Source: Tillus elongatus (lineage: Eukaryota > Arthropoda > Insecta > Coleoptera > Cleridae). From it: 64,000 nt of DNA. This document shows, one piece after another, positions 51,481 to 64,000 of this stretch (its first letter is position 1; the number at the start of each line of letters is the position of its first letter). Under the pieces are notes generated by a model. That model saw only the letters and a list, made by a program, of their open reading frames with translations, was not told the DNA's origin and made no database searches. Position numbers and translations under genes: made by a program. The stretch is taken from NCBI GenBank assembly GCA_964006375.1, contig OZ023265.1, positions 15,793,252 to 15,857,251 on the forward strand, written 5' to 3'.

Positions 51481-52190
51481 GACTTGTTTTGCTTTTTGCA
51501 TATGACAAACAGAGGGTTTTCGTTCAAATGGTATACACTAATAAACTCAATTTACCAGAACAGAAATTTACTGTGACAAAAATTTAAACAACAAATTTAT
51601 GTAAACAAGATTGCCATATATGTACAAATCAAAAATTAAATTAACTTTTTACTCTCTAAATACAGGGAATACTGATTTTTAAATCTCTTTTACATAATGA
51701 ATTGCTTATTGTATTGTTTATACGAAAATAACGTCCTTAAAATAAACAGGCAAAATAATTTTGTAAATACATATTTTATTATTTTATTAAGCAAAAAATA
51801 TATAGGCATTATTTAATATTCAGAGAACGTATTTGCTTTGACATCATCACATCATTTAGAATAAATGGAATACGACCCGGCACGGAATAAATGTATACGT
51901 ATATTTTACAACAGGCAGAGAAGTACTGGCCGTTTTGAGTTTTGCTATCTATTCGTTGCTTATTTTATAACCAAAAATTCGCTACCAGCTAAGCCAGCAA
52001 GACCTTAGACCAGCGATCCTATGGGGCGCTCCCCCCTAGAGGGGGGGGGGGCGTGATAAAACTAAATTGGGGCGCGAGCATATAAAGAATAAATGAAAAA
52101 AAATATCTTATCAAAAATGTATTTAGTTTACTGCAAAAAGAGCAATAAAATACACTTATATAGGATTTTTACTTAATTTACTTCTTCTTT
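51481..52190. other. Unassigned stretch with a G-run
   Basis: Nothing recognised, except CCCCCCTAGAGGGGGGGGGG at about 52030-52050, which could form a short C/G hairpin. Confidence 0.3.
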
Positions 52191-52390
52191 GCTTTTTCTG
52201 CTCATGTTTCCTTTTTACTACCTACCCCGCCCAGCACCACTATTCACTTCAAGTCCCGTAACTTCCTTGGGTGGTGCGAACAAGAAATTTTTCTTGTGGT
52301 TTGTGCATCCACGTGGGGTCCTAGTAATATTTCTGAAAACAATTTTTTGAAAAGCGTTCGGGAGCTAATCTGCAAATTTACCGAATTTTC
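52191..52390. repeat. Single unit of the 277-bp G-rich repeat
   Basis: CCCGTAACTTCCTTGGGTGG, CAAGAAATTTTTCTTG and AAAGCGTTCGGGAGCTAATC match the units of the tandem array at 60471-61480. Confidence 0.75.
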
Positions 52391-53185
52391 ATTAAATCCT
52401 TCAAATGTCCATAACTCAGTTTGCTATTAACGTAAGCTTTGTTGGTTAGCAAACCAACATTTAAGTTAATTTGCGAAAATTTGTTGTATATTTTTAAACC
52501 ATAAGTAATATTAATAAAATGTAGTACATTGTTTCTACTACATAGGCTATACCAATAATCAGATTAATGCCTGCTCGCATTTGCTATTAAAAAAAGTTTA
52601 TGGTAATTCACTTCCATATCATAGGACCTCGGTGGTTCAGAGGTAAGAACGTGTGCCTTTAAACCGAAGGGTACTGGGTTCGATCCCGGCGTACTCCTTT
52701 CACTTTTTCAGTACAAACTGTAAAATTAATATCAACCGAGGTTCTGGCATTGTATTTGAGCAAGTTGAATGTCTGCACGTTCCGCCCTTCGGAGGGGGCG
52801 TAAAGCCGTCGGTCCCGTGTCCATGCGATGTTGGGCACGTTAAAGATCCCTACCCTCCTTACAGAAAGACAGGGGTTCGGCAAAATTTCCAGGATAGTGA
52901 AACTGCTCCCTGGTTTCGGTGATTGGCCATAGTCGCGGAAATAGGCCGACGTTAAAGAAAAAAAAAACAAAAAAAAACAACACTTCCATATCACACTTCC
53001 TGCATCCAGACTTTTGAAAAATGTTTATATATTTTCGAACAATAAATTTATTTCGATGAAATGTGGTACATTTCTACTATATAGGCAACCAAATTTGACG
53101 CCTGCTTTCATCAAAAAAAAACATTTGCTATTAAAAATATTTTAAAGAAAATTCGTTACCATAACGCACTTGCTGCGTCCAGAGA
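52391..53185. repeat. Two module D copies, the first interrupted by a SINE
   Basis: The first D (52391 to about 53013) is interrupted at its right end by SINE copy 2. A second D right part (about 53020-53185) ends AACGCACTTGCTGCGTCC. Confidence 0.75.
52622..52980 (+). mobile_element. tRNA-derived SINE, copy 2, with target duplication
   Basis: A box TGGTTCAGAGG (52633-52643, exact consensus) and B box GGTTCGATCCC (52677-52687). The body matches copy 1 (TTCGGAGGGGGCGTAAAG, GATGTTGGGCACGTTAAAGA), and the tail is A-rich with AAC interruptions. A 13-bp target duplication CACTTCCATATCA (52609-52621 and 52981-52993) proves insertion into a module D. Confidence 0.93.
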
Positions 53186-54374
53186 TTTATTTTACTGAAC
53201 TTGTTTTATTTTGGTTTTTTAAAAGCAAGATCTAAATAACTAAAATGTAGGTTATAAACTTGCAGCTTTGGATACAGAATCAAAGAGCTTTCAGAAAAGG
53301 TGCCGCTTTATCTACCTTCCCTCTTCAAATTAAGGGGATGAAACTCGCCCCTACCAGGGGTTGAATGCTACATATTCGATATTTGCCCGCGATTGATATC
53401 CCGTTACAGATTTCAGTTGGATCTAAATCCGGACAATAGTGAGGCTATAATCACCTCCCAAACCCTAACGTACTTGCACTTATGTATCAGATTTATTATT
53501 TTTGTAAGATAAAGAGCACACTGTTTGGTTTGGAGATGAAAAGAAAATCAAATACTAAACTCAGCTTTAGCTTGTTCTGCCCAAAGTCCTAGATTTATGA
53601 GATCTTTGAGTCAAATCACCGGCACTACGTTACTTACTTTGAAGAGATCTAGACAATAAATATAAAGAATTTTTAGTTGCAGCACCACCAGGATGGAGAA
53701 AGGTTAAATGAGGAATCTATCATTCAATTAAAACCGATATTAGAACACAAATATTGAAATTTATTGATATCAATTTCAGCATTAATTAATAATGTTGGAG
53801 TTAATTTAATCAAGACTCCTGGCAGATTAAATATAAGATGTACATTACAAAAAAGCAAAATAAATATTTAATGCAAAGTTAAAGGTTTTTATGTTAAATC
53901 TAACAATGCTCTTAATTTTAATTTTTTAGGTAGTTTCTAGTTAATTGTTCTAGCCAGATCATGTTTTGCTTTCTTAAAAGTTTATGAGAAAAGCTCATAT
54001 ATTGTAAAATTAAGTAATTGTTAACAAGTCTGGCTAAAGTTTTAAAAATCACTCAAGAAACTTATAAAGGACTCACATATAATGCACTGGCACTTCCAGC
54101 AGCTCACAGGGCGATGTCAGACCTTCGCGGGATGCCCTGCAGGTGTTGATTGCCTGCAAATAGAAATGTAAGAGCTGCAAGGGGTAGCATCAGCATTTAG
54201 CGCTTACCATAGTCGCATAATTTCCCCCAAGAGAGGAGCCAATAATTGTCAGAGAAAGAATGTAGAGGTGACGACAAGAAGTAAGCATACTTGAAATGAA
54301 CACTCAAAAGGTGACGCTAAAAATAAGGTCGAAAACAATACAGAAGGTGCGGTAGACAATAGTGTGGAACTTTA
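53186..54374. other. Unassigned stretch
   Basis: No modules, element ends or long frames recognised. It may be host DNA. Confidence 0.3.
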
Positions 54375-54540
54375 ACATGGAAATAAACGTAAAAGTAAAC
54401 GTAAAGGTAAACGTAAGGGTAAACGGTAACCTGAATGTAAACGTGAACCTAAATCTGAAGGTAAAACTGAATGTAAGCCTGAATCTGAAGGTAAAACTGA
54501 AACTCAACCTGAAGGTAAAGGTAAACTTGAACCCTGCAAT
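54375..54540. repeat. Degenerate hexamer / 30-bp repeat array
   Basis: Imperfect GTAAAC/GTAAAG hexamers pass into about three 30-bp units (AATCTGAAGGTAAAACTGAA). All frames on this strand stay open because the unit length is a multiple of three. A coding role is not supported. Confidence 0.8.
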
Positions 54541-54845
54541 TACAACAGAGAATGACATTAGCAACCTGCCGCTGCAATAAAAGCTTTATTAAAAACTTAC
54601 CGTTTAATCCTTTTAAACGGGTCGTTACAATCACTGACATAACTCAAACTATTTGTAGCACATTGCACAATAATGACACCAAGTATACATGCCATGAAGA
54701 CGCTGCACTTCATTAGCTTGTCCGAGAAAGTCTCCCGTTGATGATCGACCTCGACTGGTTTTGTTTGACTTCCACTACGAAGTCTGTAGCGCGTGTTTGT
54801 ATTTAATTAGATCAGTCATAAATTGAATGTCTGGACTGGCATTTT
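54541..54845. other. Unassigned stretch
   Basis: Contains an AATAAA at about 54575 and a short inverted TTTAAACGGT / ACCGTTTAATCCTTTTAAAC-like segment at 54600. Nothing else is seen. Confidence 0.25.
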
Positions 54846-55688
54846 TTAAGACCGTTTAATCGGACCAATTTTGCTTGATGGCAATTTGAGTGGGGAAACG
54901 TATATGTAGTTACTAGAAGATATCGTTTACCCTCTACTGATTTACATTGTTAAAAATGATGATCGCTATCAAGAAAATCAATTAGTCTTTCAACAAGATG
55001 GAGCTCCTCCGCACTTTTCACAACGTGTTAGGGAGTTTTTTGAGAGTTTCCAGAGCAATGGATTGGGCGTAGAGGTGCTATTGAGTGGCTCACTAGATCA
55101 CCGGATTTAACTCCTTTAGACTTATTTCTATGGAGCCATTTAAAGAGTAGAATTTACGGAACAGAAGCGGAGTTTCTGGAAGAATTACGACCACGCATTG
55201 TTGAAGAATGCCGTCTAATAACTCCACAAATGCACCAGAATGTCAGAGCTCGTTTTGAACAAAATTTGTACTTTCGTATGGAACCTGGTGGTCAGCAATT
55301 TGAACACTTACTTAACTGAATAAACATTCTTGAACGTTTGGTTTTGTTTTAAAGTTTTTTTTTAATGAAAAATTGACTAATGCATTTTTATCACAATGAA
55401 TGAAATACGTTCTTGCAACTCCAACTGTGAATAATTTTGAAACGAGTTGATAAAACTTCCAAAAAAATTTATGTTCTGAATTCAGAAAATAAAGAGCTTT
55501 CAAATGATGTAACACTCGACCCATGTTCCCTATTTAAAATATAAGGGTTGTTATCACCACCCTTAAGGGGTTGATGTGACAAAGTTGAGTTGTATGTCAA
55601 AACAGGTCCTCCTCAATATTAAAATTGACGTGTTTCAGCGTTTCTTTCAAAAAAATTTCGCTGGGCGAAAATCGGTCTGTTTCGTTAT
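54846..55688 (+). pseudogene. Second DD41D family, 3' half of an element
   Basis: Starts at the GDRLIGP-equivalent position (ACCGTTTAATCGGACCAATT), then VENDDRYQENQLVFQQDGAPPH-type sequence, a frame break, TRSPDLTPLDLFLW and the C-terminus with EFLEELRPRIVEEC, to a stop at 55318. The inverted repeat follows and is lost at about 55688, where a D-type sequence begins. It complements the half element at 38724-39904, though they are separate insertions. Confidence 0.83.
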
Positions 55689-56090
55689 GGTAGTGAATTT
55701 TGATAGAAATTATTTGGCACCAAATATTTTGTTATAACTTTTTTTTCTTGTAACATAGATATCTAAATTTTGGTGTATAGTTTACTTTTGGTTGTCACAG
55801 TTTTTTATTTTTTCAGATAATTTTTTTTTTGAAAGAAAACTCATTATTTTTTCGGAAAACATTGTCCGATTTTCGTGGCTAACGAACTTTTCCAAGCCAC
55901 TTACAAATGGAAGGCACATGCCAAATTTGATCAAAATCATTCTAGTATTTTTTGAGTTATCGGTGTGACGCAGGTATAAAATTGGAACTGTCCCCGAATA
56001 TGGGTTCTAGGGGTCCTAGTTCGCGCTCATTTGCAAACATTTTTTCAAAATACAAAAGTTGGGATCGCCCCATTAGTGAGGGGAGGTATC
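55689..56090. repeat. TA-less composite repeat (D edge, B, A)
   Basis: D inner end, B through GAGTTATCGGTGTGACG, then CAGGTATAAAATTGGAACTG and A (CCCCGAATATGGGTTCTAGG). The TA array is replaced by a few bases. Confidence 0.65.
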
Positions 56091-57175
<1,085 letters not shown>

Positions 57176-57293
57176 TTTTAGCGAATTTTTATTTAAAAAT
57201 TCGCTAATAGAGAGATATCGATGGTGAGACTTTTATAAAAAATTTCAAATTGGGGCCACTAGAACCTGAAAGCAAGGGCCTTTTAATTTTTAT

Positions 57294-57297
<4 letters not shown>
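57176..57297. repeat. Composite repeat module A with perfect hairpin
   Basis: The start is an exact hairpin AGCGAATTTTT / AAAAATTCGCT, followed by GAGAGATATCGATGGTGAGA and the A body, and then TA. Confidence 0.75.

Positions 57298-57385
<88 letters not shown>
57298..57385. repeat. (TA)n microsatellite, left of DD41D element
   Basis: About 88 bp of TA. With 59287-59376 it forms one array split by the transposon. Confidence 0.97.
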
Positions 57386-57389
<4 letters not shown>

Positions 57390-59281
57390 GCTGGCGCATG
57401 GAAAACGAAACGGACCGATTTGCGTCCAGAGAAATTGTTTTTTTAAGAAACGCTGAAATACGTCAATTTTAATATTGAGAGGGACGTGTTTTGACATAAA
57501 ACTCAACTTTGTCACATCAACCCCTTAAGGGTGGTGATAACAACCCTTATATTTTAAATAGAGTACATGGGTCGAGTGTTACATCATTTGAAGGCTCTTT
57601 CTTTTCTGAATTCAGCACACTAATTCTTTTAGAAGTTTTATCGACTCCGTTAAAAATTATTCACAGTTGGACTTGCAAGAACGTATTTCATTCATTGTGA
57701 TAAGAAATGCACTAATTAGTCAATTTTTCGTTAAAAAAAAAACTAAAAAACAAAACCAAACATTTGAAAATGTTTATTCAGTTAAGTAAGTGTTCCAATT
57801 GTTGACCACCAGCTTCCATACAAAAGTACAAAAGGAGAGCTCTGACATTCTGGAGCATTTGTGCAGTTATTAGACGGCATTCTTCAACAATGCGTCGTCG
57901 TAATTCTTCCAGAGACTCCGGTTCTGTTGCGTAAATTCTACTCTTTAAATGGCCCCATAGAAAGAAATCTAAAGGAGTTAAATCCGGTGATCTTGGGGGC
58001 CGCTCAATAGCACATCTACGCCCAATCCATTGTCCTGGAAACTCTCTGTTCAAAAACTCCCTAACACGTTGTGAAAAATGCGGAGGAGCTCCATCTCGTT
58101 GAAACATTAATTGATTTTCTTGATAGCGATCATCATTTTCAACAATGTGAATTAGTAGAGGGTAAACGATATATTCTAGTAACTCCAAATACATTTCGCC
58201 ACTCAAATTGCCATCAATAAAAATTGGTCCGATTAAACGGTCTCCAAAAATGCCAGTCCAGACATTCAATTTCTGTGTAGTTTGAGTGTGGACTTTGTGA
58301 AAATTTCTTGCCCAATAACGACAATTATGGCGATCGACTGTAGAGTTGAATAAAAACGTACACTCGTCTGAAAAACAGATATTGAACAGGAAGTTCCCGT
58401 TATTAACTATTGGTGCAGTTATAACTTCACAAAACTCCAGCCACCGATCAAAATCATCTTCATTCAGTTGTTGTACAAGATGAATTTTATACGGGTGAAA
58501 TTTATGATGCTTCAATATTCGCTGAATAGTTCTTTTTTTGATGTTTGAAACAGTGGCCAATTTTCTCGTGCTCAAAGTTGGGTCTGCAGCAATTTGTCCT
58601 AAAACTTCAATCTCAGTAGTCTCATCTCTAACCGGAAATTCACGTTCAGGATCCCGTTTTTTGTTGGCTACTGAACCACTTTGTCGAAACTTTGCAACTC
58701 ACTCCAAAATGTATTTTCTGTTAACATGTCTGTTTGGATCTCGTTCATTAAACAAATTTGAGGTAATTGGCACAGTCATCGTTTTTGAAAAAGAAAATTA
58801 TTTCAACTCTTTCTTCTACAGAATACACCATTGTGTAATTAATTTTCGGTAGTACTATCAAGTATCAAACCGACCGATAAACTGAAATAATAAACCTCAT
58901 TTCTCTCAATCCGATAAGAAATGTTCTGATAGTCAATTTTTTGTTTACAAATCAACAAAACATTGACTATCAGCACATTTCTTATCGGTACGAGTGAAAT
59001 GCGTTTTTGCATCTTCAACTGTGATTAATTTATAAACGAGTTGATAAAACTTCCAAAAAAATTAGTGTGCGGAATTTAGAAAAGAATGAGTTTTCAAATG
59101 ATGTAACACTCGGCCCATGTTCCCTATTTAAAGTATAAGGGTTATTATCACCACCCTTGATGTGACAAAGTTGAGTTTTATGTCAAAACATGTCCCCCTC
59201 AATATTAAAATTGACATGATTCAGCGTTTCTTAAAAAAAAATATCTGGACGCAAATCGATCTGTTTCGTTTTCAATGCGCC

Positions 59282-59286
<5 letters not shown>
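57386..59286 (-). mobile_element. Second DD41D family, full-length element
   Basis: A 1.9-kb element with inverted repeats of roughly 340 bp. The left end is ACAGGCTGGCGCATGGAAAA, and the right end on the minus strand is ATAGGGTGGCGCATTGAAAA. Both ends abut TA arrays, and beyond them lie module A (left) and module B (right), so it inserted into the internal TA of a composite repeat. The transposase is broken. Confidence 0.9.
57778..58832 (-). pseudogene. DD41D transposase of the second family, disrupted
   Basis: The start MVYSVEERVEII is at 58832. An early frameshift with a stop, and a second stop after KYILE, break the N-terminal helix-turn-helix. From 58575 the frame is open for 265 residues with NICFSDECTF, LMFQRDGAPPHF and RSPDLTPLDFFLWG. 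The second to third aspartate distance is 41. The C-terminus (GGQQLEHLLN) is intact. Copies at 38.7 and 54.8 kb are close relatives. Confidence 0.9.

Positions 59287-59376
<90 letters not shown>
59287..59376. repeat. (TA)n microsatellite, right of DD41D element
   Basis: About 90 bp of TA followed by module B. Confidence 0.97.
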
Positions 59377-59380
<4 letters not shown>

Positions 59381-59700
59381 CCACACGACAACTCAAACAG
59401 TTAATAACCGATTTTGATGAAACTCAGCAAGAATCCTTCTTTTGTTAATAGCTCGGCTGAGTTCGTTAACCAATCCTATCGGATCAGTTTTTTTAATGTA
59501 TTTTTCCGTAAAAAAAATTTGCATCTCAAAAAATTACCAAGTTATTTTGATGAAATTTCGTTGCTATAATTTTCTCCTAAATACCTTACCACACACACAA
59601 ACTCAACTTTCTAGCTTTATATAAAATTACGTTATACTTCTTTGAATAATTTCATGAAAATTCGCTACCGTAACGCACTTGCTGCGTCCCGAATTATTTT
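59377..59700. repeat. Composite repeat B to D end
   Basis: B-type sequence (GAGTTCGTTAACCAATCC) runs to a D right end (AACGCACTTGCTGCGTCC, about 59672). It is the same subtype as 44066-44705, in reverse. Confidence 0.7.
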
Positions 59701-59945
59701 TTTCTTGTATCTTGAAGGATAATATGGCTGCGGCTGGTTGCACATTTTCCCGAGAATTATAGTTTTCTTTTGCATTAGATCTGTCCCTAATTAATATTTA
59801 GTGAACAAATACCTAAAAGATATACAGAGTGTGTCAATGAAAACTTCCCACCTGCCAAATATGGGAATAAAAAAAAGAAAAGGCTGTGACTTGCAGGTCG
59901 CCTGGACCATCCATTTCTGCTATATGGTAAGTCTTGCTAACAGAT

Positions 59946-60043
<98 letters not shown>

Positions 60044-60111
60044 CATATATTAACAGGGTGTGCCAATTAAAACTTCCCATCTGGAAAATATAGGAATTTA
60101 AAAAAATAAAA
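59701..60111. repeat. Direct repeats around a (TA)n array
   Basis: ACAGAGTGTGTCAATGAAAA (59824) and ACAGGGTGTGCCAATTAAAA (60053), each continuing with ACTTCCCA(C/T)CTG and a poly-A-rich stretch, lie in the same orientation on either side of a TA array (59949-60050). They look like two copies of one mariner-type terminus. No interior or protein is present. Confidence 0.65.
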
Positions 60112-60470
60112 TCTCTGGACGCAGCAAGTGCGTTATGGTAACGAATTTTCTTTAAAATATTTTTAATAGCAAATGTCTTTGTTTGATGAAAGCAGGCATC
60201 AAACTTGGTTGCCTATATAGTAGAAACAATGTTCCATATTTCATTGAAATAAATTTATTGTTTGAAAATATATTAACATTTTTCAAAAGTCTAGATGCAG
60301 CAAATCTGTTATGGAAGTGAATTTCCATAAAAATGTTTTTAGTAGCAAATGTGAGCAGGCATCAATCTGATTACCGGTATAGCCTATGTGGTAGAAACAA
60401 TCTACTATATTTTAACAAAATTACTTATGGTTTGAAAATATACAAAAATTTTCCGAAAATAAACTTAACT
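60112..60470. repeat. Two partial module D copies
   Basis: GGACGCAGCAAGTGCGTTA (60118) begins one D that is cut at about 60290. A diverged second D (AGATGCAGCAAATCTGTTAT) follows and is cut at about 60470. Confidence 0.7.
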
Positions 60471-61480
60471 GTTGGCAAGTTTCTGAAAACAGTTTTTTGA
60501 AAAACGTTCGGGAGCTAAACTGCAAATTTACCGAAAATTCGCTACCAAAACGCACTTACTGTGTCCAGTTTTTTTTTCTTACGAACGCATCATATTTCGA
60601 TAAAAAATGCAAAAATGCATTAACGAATTTGTTCTACGAAAATTAGTTAAACAAAAATTATACACCCCTACTTACTCCTGGTCCCGTAACTTCCTTGGGG
60701 AGTGTGAACAAGAAAGTTTCCTTGGGGTTTGAGGATCCAGGAGGGTGGGGGCCTAGGCAGGTTTCTGAAAACAGTTTTTTGAAAAGCGTTCGGGAGCTAA
60801 ACTGCAAATTTACCGAAAATTTGCTACCAAAACGCACTTACTGCGTCCAGATTTTTTTCTTACAAACGCATCATATCTCGACAAAAAATGCAAAAATGCA
60901 TTAACGAATTTGTTCTATGAAATTTAGCTAAAAAAAATTATGCACCACTACTCACTCCTGGTCCCGTAACTTTCTTGGGGGGTGTGACCAAGAAATTTTT
61001 CTTGGGGTTTGTGGATTCAGGGGGGCCCTGGGCAGGTTTCTGAAAACAGTTTTTTGAAAGGAGTTCGGGAGCTAAACTGCAAATTTACCGAAAATTCGCT
61101 ACCAAAACACACTTACTGCGTCCAGTTTTTTTCTTACAAACGCATCATATTTCGATAAAAAATGCAAAAATGCATTAACGAATTTGTTCTACAAAAATTA
61201 GCTAAAAAAATTATGCACCCCTACTCACCCCTGGTCCCGTGACTTCCTTGGGGAGTGTGAACAAGAATTTTTTTTGGGGTTTATGGATCCAGGGGGGGGG
61301 GCTAGGCAGGTTTCTTAAAACATTGTTTTGAAAAGCGTTCGAGATCTAAACTGCAAATTTACTGAAAATTCGCTACCAAAACGCACTTACTGCGTCCAGA
61401 TTTTTTTCTTATAAACGCATCATATTTCGATAACTAATGCAAAAATGCATTAATAAATTTCTTCTACGATAATTAGCTAA
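60471..61480. repeat. Tandem array, about 277 bp unit, four copies
   Basis: The GCGTCCAG mark recurs at 60561 (GTGTCCAG), 60843, 61118 and 61392, giving periods of 282, 275 and 274 bp. Each unit contains AAAGCGTTCGGGAGCTAAAC, a D-type right end (AACGCACTTACTGCGTCC), the C-type AAAAATGCAAAAATGCATTA, CCCGTAACTTCCTTGGGG and a G-run of variable length. Confidence 0.92.

Positions 61481-62530
<1,050 letters not shown>

Positions 62531-62588
<58 letters not shown>
62531..62588. repeat. (TA)n microsatellite
   Basis: About 58 bp of TA between A and B. Confidence 0.96.
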
Positions 62589-62592
<4 letters not shown>

Positions 62593-63435
62593 GTGTACAC
62601 CAATAACTCAAAAAATAATAGACCGATTTTGATAAATATATTTCCGGAAAAAACAAAGTGAGGGCAACCAAATTTAGTACGCATGTTAGTCTTATAAAGA
62701 GAAAACCATGTACCAAAATTTAGGTCTCTATGTTTAAACACAAAAAAGTTATGGGCATTTAAAGAAAATTGAAGTTTTCTTCAAAACGTGAAAGTCACGA
62801 TTAGAAACGTCAAAATTGGCACTGTTTAGGCAAAGAACGTGAAACAAATACGGATTGTAAAAAGATGATGTTGCAAGAAGAGTGTTCTCCGAACCCTTAA
62901 ATTTCAGCTTCAACCGTCATTGGCCTTCATTTTACTAAAAGGTTTACAGAAAATTCATTTCAAATAGACCCTTTCTCTTATGCTTTGGCTGTCGGTTTAG
63001 TTAAGTTGATGCATTTGCTGTAGGTTTAGTTAAGTTTATGGTTTAAAGGTCTATAATTCTTAGCTAAGTTTCGTAGAACAAATTCGTTAATGCATTTTGG
63101 CATGTTTTTAGCGAAATATGATGCATGTTTGTAAGAAAAAAAATCTGGAGGCAGTAATTGCGTTTTGGTAGCGAATTTTCCTAATCCTTCAAATTTCAAT
63201 AACTCAATTTGCTATTAACCTAAAGGTTGTTGGCTAGGAAACCAACATTTCAGTTTATTTTCGGAAAATTTTTGTACATTTTCAAACGATAAGTAATTTT
63301 AATAAAATATAGTACATTGTTTCTACTACATAGGCTATACCGGTAATCAGATTGATGCCTGCTCGCATTTGCTATTAAAAACATTTTTATGAAAATTCAC
63401 TTCCATAACGCACTTGCTTCATCCAGACTTTTTTA
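62589..63435. repeat. Composite repeat: B, C edge, D
   Basis: B (to AGACCCTTTCTCTTATGC), an A/C edge (GTAGAACAAATTCGTTAATG, GAAATATGATGCATG), then D (about 63148-63430; ends GGAGGCAGTAATTGCGTT and AACGCACTTGCTTCAT are both diverged). Confidence 0.7.
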
Positions 63436-64000
63436 ACTTTGGTTTTAAGGTAAATTGTCAAAGTTAACATGCGTATATTTATAAGCATAACACCATGCCG
63501 TTTCACAGGTCAAAGACAGATAACTACCATTTTTTATAATTTTTGTCTACTTAGGTTTACGAATGAAAAACTGCTCTTTCGTCTCTTTCAATTTACATAA
63601 CATATTAGACTATCGCACTGGCCACAATTTTCACACGATATTATCTAATGTAGTGGACAGCAATGACACGTCTCAAGGGATGTCTGCTAGGGTAGCCGCG
63701 TAGCCGGATCCCGTTTCAATGAATTACGAATTCCATCTATCGGGTAGTATGTTTACTAATGGATAAATGACAGGAATTATTATGAACAATGTACCGGCGA
63801 CTCAACACGCCTATACATAATGCATGGCCTACTGAGGATAAAGATATCCCCACGTATTATGTTCTCTGCCAAGTTACGTTGTTGGCGAAGACAGGGCGGA
63901 ATAGAGAATTGGTATGGTTTGCAGATTAACGTCACTACGGCGTAACTATGCAAAACGATAGATAGTTCAGTTGATTATAAGATATGTACTTAATTGTTTG
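63436..64000. other. Unassigned stretch
   Basis: No repeat module or protein motif recognised. Less AT-biased than its left neighbour; possibly unique host DNA. Confidence 0.3.

Noticed and set aside
54362..54580. Open frame rich in Val-Asn/Lys repeats
   Set aside because: The degenerate hexamer array stays open in several frames because its unit is a multiple of three. No domain or start context supports a gene.

Overview
The window is repeat-dense, AT-rich eukaryotic DNA, most likely from an arthropod and probably an insect with a large genome. This rests on the element content: insect-type DD41D mariner relatives with a DUF4817-like N-terminal helix-turn-helix, a piggyBac element, R4/Dong-like, CR1/Jockey-like and R1/I-like non-LTR retrotransposons, and Penelope-like elements (PLEs) with GIY-YIG endonucleases. 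There are 28 long (TA)n arrays. No host gene could be recognised. The species cannot be named from the sequence alone.

A dispersed non-coding composite repeat fills much of the window. I divide it into four modules. Module A is a short hairpin (AGYGAATTTTC / GAAAATTCRCT) followed by AATGAGGAGATC and ending near ATATCCGGGGTCAG. Module B runs from ACTCAAAAAATAATGGACCG to about AGACCCTTTCTCTGATGC. Module C runs from CAGGGTGACGCATTTCTACG to about CCCATAAGTCGTTGGTGAT. Module D is a MITE-like unit of about 150-320 bp with inverted ends containing GGACGCAGCAAGTGCGTTA. In most copies a (TA)n array sits at the same A/B junction, so the microsatellite is carried as a built-in part of the repeat.

Layout. 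0-15 kb: composite repeats, a decayed DD41D transposase (5.4-6.5 kb), and a non-autonomous foldback element (full copy 11.2-12.65 kb, partial copy 6.57-7.4 kb). 15-22 kb: several PLE fragments, two of them joined head to head, with hammerhead-ribozyme-like motifs. 22.7-25.6 kb: three R4/Dong-like LINE fragments in series, separated by (TAA)n. 27.1-27.6 kb: a truncated mariner transposase. 29.95-32.54 kb: an apparently complete piggyBac with a two-exon transposase. 34.4-38.6 kb: a PLE interrupted first by a LINE and then, in its (TA)n, by an intact-looking 2.07-kb DD41D transposon. 38.7-39.9, 54.8-55.7 and 57.4-59.3 kb: three copies of a second DD41D family. 43.1 and 52.6 kb: two copies of a tRNA-derived SINE. 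46.3-47.5 and 49.6-50.8 kb: two further LINE fragments. 48.35-49.15 kb: a palindrome built from 70-bp tandem repeats. 60.5-61.5 kb: a 277-bp tandem array.

How the parts relate: the composite repeats and some PLEs spread (TA)n tracts, and TA-targeting mariner-type elements sit inside those tracts, while R4/Dong-like LINEs sit in (TAA)n. The only two apparently intact protein genes are the piggyBac and DD41D transposases at 30-32 kb and 36.5-37.6 kb. All other coding remnants carry stops, frameshifts or truncations.
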